From the NCBI GenBank assembly GCA_020636275.1, contig JACJYD010000002.1, positions 496,001 through 560,000 on the forward strand: DNA of 64,000 nt, written 5' to 3'. This DNA comes from Lewinellaceae bacterium (GTDB lineage Bacteria; Bacteroidota; Bacteroidia; Chitinophagales; Saprospiraceae). The notes beneath the pieces are model-generated. The model did no database searches and had not been told where the DNA came from. It worked only from the letters and a program-made list of their open reading frames with translations. This document shows positions 59,334 to 64,000 of the stretch, piece after piece. A program made the position numbers and the translations under genes. Position 1 is the first letter of the stretch, and the number at the start of each line of letters is the position of its first letter.

Positions 59334-62129
59334 ATGAATCGAATCAGTACCCTTTTTCTGTTCCTCGCAATTCCTGTTCTTCTCCCCGCACAAATCATTC
59401 TCTTTCAAGGCAAAGTCGTCGATGACCGCACCAATCAACCGCTGGAAGGCGTGTTGGTGCATACTGACTACAACGAGGCCCATACCGATAAGGATGGCCT
59501 TTTTGAAATGGAAATGGCCATGGATGTGCGCCAGGTGGTGTTCCATTTTATCCTGGACGGGAATGAATTGCGGACCCTGGATTACCAGGTCAAAAGCCCG
59601 GATGTACAGGACCTGGGCCTTATTAAGGTCCAACACGTGAATAATGAATCCAGCGAACTGCTGGCCAAGGAAGACCAGATCCCGACCATCGTCATTTCTG
59701 AAAACGACCTGGATGGGGGAGATGTCAACTCCCAGGATATTTCCGGCCTGCTGACCGCTTCGCGCGATGTCTTCGTTTCGGCGACCTCTTTCACCTTCGG
59801 TCCGGCGCGCTTCCGAATCCGGGGCGTGGGGGCGGAAAACACCACTGTGCTGCTCAACGGCGTTCCGGTCAACGACCTGGAAAGCGGGCAGGTGTACTGG
59901 AGCTCCTGGGGCGGTCTCAACGATGTGCTCCGCTACCGCCAGACCGATATCGGGCTCGGCGCTATGGAATACGCGATGGGCGGAATTGGAGGAGGGACTG
60001 CCATCGATACGCGGGCTACGACCCAGCGCAAACAACTCCGCGCCTCTTACGCCATTTCCAACCGCACTTACCGCAACCGCCTCATGCTCACCTGGTCGAG
60101 CGGGCTGTTGAAGAATGGCTGGGCTGTCACTCTGTCGGGCTCACGCCGTTGGGCGCAGGAAGGCTATGTGGAAGGCACTTTCTACGATGCCTGGTCCTAT
60201 TTCGCCTCGATCGACAAGTTGATCGGCAAAAAGCACCAGCTCAACCTGACGGCCTTTGGCGCCCCGATCAAACGGGGGAAATCCAGCGGATCCATCCAGG
60301 AATTGTACGACCTGGCCGGCAGCAATTACTACAATTCCTATTGGGGTTATCAAAACGGTGAAAAGCGCAACTCCCGCGTGGCAAACATTCACCAGCCCCT
60401 ATTCATCTTACGCCACGACTGGACCCTCGGCGGAAAGACTACCTTGACCACGGCGGCATCCTACAAATTCGGACGCAACGGCAGTACCGCCATCGACTGG
60501 TACAACGCCCGCGATCCCCGTCCGGACTACTACCGCTACCTGCCCAGCTACGTGGTCGACCCGGCGCAGAAACTCCAGGTGGAAGAGGCCTTCAAAAACG
60601 ACGAGAACGTACGCCAACTGAATTGGGACTATATGTATAACGTGAATTACGGCAGCGTTGAGACCGTTGAAAATGCCAATGGAATTGATGGCAACACCGT
60701 GACCGGGCTTCGCTCTAAATACATCGTCGAGGAACGTCGCTACGACAGTAAGGAATTTAACTTCAACACCGTTCTCGAACATTTCCTGACCGACCGGATC
60801 ACCCTCAACGGCGGACTGGGCTACCGGGTTTATCAGGGAGACTACTTCAAGGTCGTCGACGACCTGCTGGGCGGGGAGTTTTACCTGGATATCGACCGCT
60901 TTGCGGAAACCGATTTTCCCGATAATCCCGACGCCAAGCAAAACGACCTCAACACGCCCAACCGGATCCTGAAAGTGGGCGACCGGTTTGGATACGACTA
61001 TAACCCCAATATCCGCAAGGGCTTTGTTTGGGGGCAGAGTGTGTTTTCCTATCCAAAGGTCGATTTCTTCCTGGGTGGCGAATTGTCCACCACTACTTTC
61101 TGGCGGCATGGGGACGTGGTCAATGGTCGCTTCCCGGATAATTCGTACGGGGATTCCGAAAAACAAAAATTCCTGAATTATTCGGCCAAAGCCGGACTGA
61201 CTTACAAGATCAGCAATATCCACTATCTCTTTGCAAATGCCCTGGTGCAAACACGGGCGCCCTTTTTCCGCAACTCCTATATTTCGCCTCGCACGCGCGA
61301 CCAGGCGGCCGACAACCTGGTCAACGAAAAGATCCAGTCGGGTGAAGCGGGCTATCTGCTGCGCTCCCCGCGGGTGAAGGCGCGGGCTTCGGCCTATTGG
61401 GCCCAATTCCGGGATCAGACCCGCACGATCAGTTTTTACAACGACGAGACCATCGTCGGGGATAATACCGAAGACCTCATCGACCTGGGCTTTGTCAACT
61501 TCACCCTTTCGGGCGTCGACGCACGCCACATCGGTACGGAGCTGGCCCTGGAATACAAGGTCAACTCCGCCCTGACCCTCAACGCGGTGGCGGCCCTGGG
61601 CCAGTATGTCTACACTTCACGCCCCACGGCAACCATCGTCAACGACAACGACCCGAATATTGCCATCCGCGACCGGGTGATCTATCAAAAAAACTACCGC
61701 ATCCCCGGAACGCCGCAGACGGCTTATACCGCAGGGATCAACTACTCCGGAAAGAAATACTGGTTTGCAAACCTGAACGTCAATTACTTCGACAACGTCT
61801 GGATCGATTTCAACCCCAACCGGCGCACCGAAGATGCCATCAACGATATCGAGCAGGGATCCGACGCCTGGAATAATATCCTGGCCCAGGAAAAAGCCGC
61901 TCCCGCCTGGACGGTCGACTTCTTCGGCGGAAAATCGTTCAAGATCAAGGATATGTTCCTCTACCTGAACGTAGGGGTGAGTAATATTCTCAACAACACC
62001 GATTTTGTCACCGGAGGTTACGAACAACTGCGGTTCGACTTTGCCACGCAAGACCCGAACCAGTTCCCTTCCCGGTATTTTTATTATTTTGGAAGAACGT
62101 ACTTTATCAACCTGAGCTGGCGACTTTAA
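59334..62129 (+). CDS. TonB-dependent receptor with carboxypeptidase-like domain
   Basis: 931 residues. Signal peptide (MNRISTLFLFLAIPVLLPAQ), CarboxypepD_reg-like domain (about 20-110, GKVVDDRTNQPLEGVLV), plug (about 115-240, FRIRGVGAENTTVLLNGVPVNDLE) and a long barrel (about 240-931) ending in YFINLSWRL with a terminal hydrophobic-aromatic pattern. It is a receptor without a SusD partner. The DUF5689 lipoprotein that follows 78 bp later may be its surface binding subunit. Confidence 0.93.
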   Translation: MNRISTLFLFLAIPVLLPAQIILFQGKVVDDRTNQPLEGVLVHTDYNEAHTDKDGLFEMEMAMDVRQVVFHFILDGNELRTLDYQVKSPDVQDLGLIKVQHVNNESSELLAKEDQIPTIVISENDLDGGDVNSQDISGLLTASRDVFVSATSFTFGPARFRIRGVGAENTTVLLNGVPVNDLESGQVYWSSWGGLNDVLRYRQTDIGLGAMEYAMGGIGGGTAIDTRATTQRKQLRASYAISNRTYRNRLMLTWSSGLLKNGWAVTLSGSRRWAQEGYVEGTFYDAWSYFASIDKLIGKKHQLNLTAFGAPIKRGKSSGSIQELYDLAGSNYYNSYWGYQNGEKRNSRVANIHQPLFILRHDWTLGGKTTLTTAASYKFGRNGSTAIDWYNARDPRPDYYRYLPSYVVDPAQKLQVEEAFKNDENVRQLNWDYMYNVNYGSVETVENANGIDGNTVTGLRSKYIVEERRYDSKEFNFNTVLEHFLTDRITLNGGLGYRVYQGDYFKVVDDLLGGEFYLDIDRFAETDFPDNPDAKQNDLNTPNRILKVGDRFGYDYNPNIRKGFVWGQSVFSYPKVDFFLGGELSTTTFWRHGDVVNGRFPDNSYGDSEKQKFLNYSAKAGLTYKISNIHYLFANALVQTRAPFFRNSYISPRTRDQAADNLVNEKIQSGEAGYLLRSPRVKARASAYWAQFRDQTRTISFYNDETIVGDNTEDLIDLGFVNFTLSGVDARHIGTELALEYKVNSALTLNAVAALGQYVYTSRPTATIVNDNDPNIAIRDRVIYQKNYRIPGTPQTAYTAGINYSGKKYWFANLNVNYFDNVWIDFNPNRRTEDAINDIEQGSDAWNNILAQEKAAPAWTVDFFGGKSFKIKDMFLYLNVGVSNILNNTDFVTGGYEQLRFDFATQDPNQFPSRYFYYFGRTYFINLSWRL

Positions 62130-62207
62130 AAAAAAACGTGGAGAGGCGCGCACCTTCCGGTCGCATTTCTCTTTAAAAATTTCATCTCCCACAAGGAAAT
62201 TATACCA

Positions 62208-63476
62208 ATGAAAAAGACACTTCTAATTCTCGGACTTTTCTCTGTTCTTTCCGTCCTCATTTGGAACGGTTGTGTGAAACTGGAATTCGACGCGCCGCCC
62301 GCCACGGAATATTGCAACTGGCAGGCCACGACCACCATTGCCGATCTGAAAGCCCTGTACGCCGGCGCCGATCTGGTGATCCAGGATCCCCTTATCTTCG
62401 AAGCGGTAGTCGTCGCTGACGATTCCTCCGGTAATTTCTACCGCTCCATCATCGTACAGGACGCCACGGCCGGCATCGAAGTTCGCTTTGCCGTGACCGA
62501 CCTCTACAACGATTATCCCGTGGGGCGAAAAGTATTTGTCAACTGCCAGGGGCTGACCCTTTCCAATTACAACGGCGTTTTGCAGTTGGGCGAGATCCAG
62601 GAAGCCCTGATCGACGATCACATTTGTCGCGGTCCGAAAGGGCAGGTAGTTGAACCAAAGGTGGTTTCGATCGACCAATTGGACGAAAGCTATATTCATA
62701 CCTTGATCAAGTTGGAAGACGTGCAATTTACATCCGGTAGCGCAGGGAAGACCTATGCCGTTTCTTCGCCGCCTACCTCCGTCAACCAGTTGCTGGAAGA
62801 ATGCAGCAGCGGTGAAACCATCATCTTGCGCAATAGCGGTTACGCCGATTTCGTCAATGAAATAACCCCGACCGGGAGCGGTTCGATCACCGCCATCTAC
62901 AGCGTATACCAAAGCGACCGGCAGTTGTTCATCCGCCATACGCGCGACGTCGATATGCCGAATGAACGTTGCGTGCCCGGCATCGGCGGCTTGCTGGACG
63001 AAGATTTTGAAGGGATCGATGTCACCGACAACTTGCAAATCGCAGGTTGGAGCAACATCGCGTTGGTGGGAAGCCGCGTATGGTACGGCCGCTCGTATAG
63101 CGGTAACCACTACGCCGAAGCCGAAGCCTACCAGGACACCAACAACGAAATGGACGCTTGGCTGATCACACCGCCGATCGATCTGAGCACGCCAAAGACC
63201 ATTTCGTTTGAAAGCGCCATGGCGTTTTACAAGCACGACGGCCTTTCGGTACTGATCTCCACCGATTTTTCCGGCGACGTAGCTGCCGCCACCTGGACCG
63301 CACTGCCTTGTACCTTGCCTATCAGTACCGACACCTATTATGAATGGATACCGTCCGGCCCGATCGACTTGTCCGGATACTCCGGCACCGCCTATGTCGC
63401 GTTCCGATACAAGGGCAACAAAACGAGCCAGACCACGAAATATCAGATCGATAATGTGAAAGTAGTGGAACAATAA
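62208..63476 (+). CDS. DUF5689 lipoprotein with choice-of-anchor J domain
   Basis: 422 residues. The signal ends in a Cys (SVLIWNGC, Cys22), so it is a lipoprotein. Residues about 35-255 are DUF5689 (TIADLKALYAGADLVIQDPLIFEAVVVADDSSGNFYRSI, YNDYPVGRKVFVNC), an OB-fold-like region. Residues about 262-420 are a choice-of-anchor J/jelly-roll domain (DEDFEGIDVTDNL ... DAWLITPPIDLS). The fold suggests carbohydrate or nucleic-acid binding at the surface, next to a TonB receptor and an exported nuclease. The stop codon sits inside a perfect palindrome. Confidence 0.9.
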   Translation: MKKTLLILGLFSVLSVLIWNGCVKLEFDAPPATEYCNWQATTTIADLKALYAGADLVIQDPLIFEAVVVADDSSGNFYRSIIVQDATAGIEVRFAVTDLYNDYPVGRKVFVNCQGLTLSNYNGVLQLGEIQEALIDDHICRGPKGQVVEPKVVSIDQLDESYIHTLIKLEDVQFTSGSAGKTYAVSSPPTSVNQLLEECSSGETIILRNSGYADFVNEITPTGSGSITAIYSVYQSDRQLFIRHTRDVDMPNERCVPGIGGLLDEDFEGIDVTDNLQIAGWSNIALVGSRVWYGRSYSGNHYAEAEAYQDTNNEMDAWLITPPIDLSTPKTISFESAMAFYKHDGLSVLISTDFSGDVAAATWTALPCTLPISTDTYYEWIPSGPIDLSGYSGTAYVAFRYKGNKTSQTTKYQIDNVKVVEQ

Positions 63477-63516
63477 TAATGAGGGCGCCGATGGCCATCG
63501 GCGCCCTCATTATTAT
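63473..63516. terminator. Perfect 44-bp palindrome at the DUF5689 stop codon
   Basis: The arm ATAATAATGAGGGCGCCGATGG (63473-63494, in two parts of up to 20 bases) is mirrored exactly with no loop base left over. It contains the TAA stop and is followed by CGTTTTT, so it may act as a terminator. Confidence 0.75.
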
Positions 63517-63528
63517 CGTTTTTAATGT

Positions 63529-64000
63529 ATGATTCCCCACAAGCTACTCCTGGGCTGGCTCTTCACCGGGCTGGCCTTCACCCTCTTCGGCCAATCCTGG
63601 ATCGGATCGGCCCGCATGAAAAGCGAAGGCACGGTCGTGTCGGTAAAAGGTATTGCCCTCAATGGCCCGGAACTGGGTGATTTCCGGTATATCCAGGATG
63701 AAACCGGTGCGATCGCCTTGCATCCCGGCACCGGATCCGTAGCGGGCCTGGAGAATGTACAGGCCGGCGACGAGGTGCAGGTAACCGGCCGCCTGGATTC
63801 CTACCAGGGACTGCTCGAACTTACCCCGCTGTTTTCGATCGAAGTCCTTTCTTCCGGAAATCCCCTTCCCGAGGTACAGACCATTGTCCCTTTCGATTTT
63901 ATCGAACAACGCGAGAGCGAACTGGTGCGGGTGCAGTGCTCTTCTTTTGAGGACGGAGGCCTTTTTGAAGGCAATCATACCTATACGCTTACCCACTACA
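63529..64000 (+). CDS. Partial exported OB-fold-like protein (runs off the window)
   Basis: The frame from ATG 63529 stays open to the end of the window (157 codons). A signal peptide (MIPHKLLLGWLFTGLAFTLFG) is followed by SVKGIALNGPELGDFRYIQDE and VQAGDEVQVTGRLDSYQGLLEL, a pattern of the OB-fold/DUF5689-like modules that often lead extracellular nucleases or lamin-tail proteins. The 3' part, and therefore the function, is missing. Confidence 0.7.
   Translation, partial: MIPHKLLLGWLFTGLAFTLFGQSWIGSARMKSEGTVVSVKGIALNGPELGDFRYIQDETGAIALHPGTGSVAGLENVQAGDEVQVTGRLDSYQGLLELTPLFSIEVLSSGNPLPEVQTIVPFDFIEQRESELVRVQCSSFEDGGLFEGNHTYTLTHY

Overview
The window looks like the chromosome of a gliding or T9SS-secreting Bacteroidota, most likely class Saprospiria (Lewinella/Haliscomenobacter-like). 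The reasons are: several secreted proteins with type IX sorting domains (type A and CHU_C/type B), a PorP/SprF-like protein, two carboxypeptidase-domain TonB receptors, a Reg_prop-type sensor kinase, a LytTR regulator, promoter-like TTTG-N18-TAnnTTTG elements, weak Shine-Dalgarno use and a G+C of a little over 50 percent. The taxonomic assignment is inference. I see no rRNA, tRNA, prophage, insertion sequence or CRISPR array.

Layout. 0-13 kb: TonB receptor, a 1,497-aa CHU_C surface protein, a small c-type cytochrome, a methyltransferase, a secreted agmatine-deiminase-like enzyme, a TerC-like membrane protein and a membrane-anchored methyltransferase. 13-17.7 kb: a polysaccharide operon (flippase and three glycosyltransferases). 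17.7-24 kb: DoxX, ApbE, a DnaQ-like exonuclease, then a four-gene MbnP-MbnP-MbnH-MbnH set (predicted copper lipoproteins and the diheme enzymes that modify them). 24-28.4 kb: a candidate structured RNA, a zinc-ribbon protein, an FG-GAP surface protein and a Uma2 nuclease. 28.4-37.3 kb: a large minus-strand ABC export region, with a YbhGFSR-like operon led by TetR and TolC, plus a second ABC pair. 37.5-41.5 kb: propeller sensor kinase and LytTR regulator. 41.5-49.5 kb: a gene-poor 1.27-kb leader crowded with intrinsic terminators, then a small secreted protein and a 2,093-aa surface protein with dockerin-like and cohesin-like parts. 49.7-58 kb: sodium symporter, PolX-like protein, DUF1573 lipoprotein, UbiA prenyltransferase, PorP/SprF, a PD40 protein and DUF4870. 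58-64 kb: an endonuclease/phosphatase, a TonB receptor, a DUF5689 lipoprotein and the start of an OB-fold-like protein that runs off the window.

The strongest non-gene signal is a set of about 13 intergenic arrays of 7- or 8-bp imperfect repeats, often with a reverse-complement arm. Many abut or supply the stop codon of the gene upstream. They resemble in architecture, though not in sequence, the heptanucleotide STRR repeats of cyanobacteria. Other points for follow-up are the doubled MbnP/MbnH cassette with altered WxW motifs, a PolX whose polymerase carboxylates all appear replaced while the PHP nuclease site is intact, the multi-terminator leader before the giant surface protein, a roughly 240-nt candidate RNA, and perfect palindromes at 31.5 and 63.5 kb.
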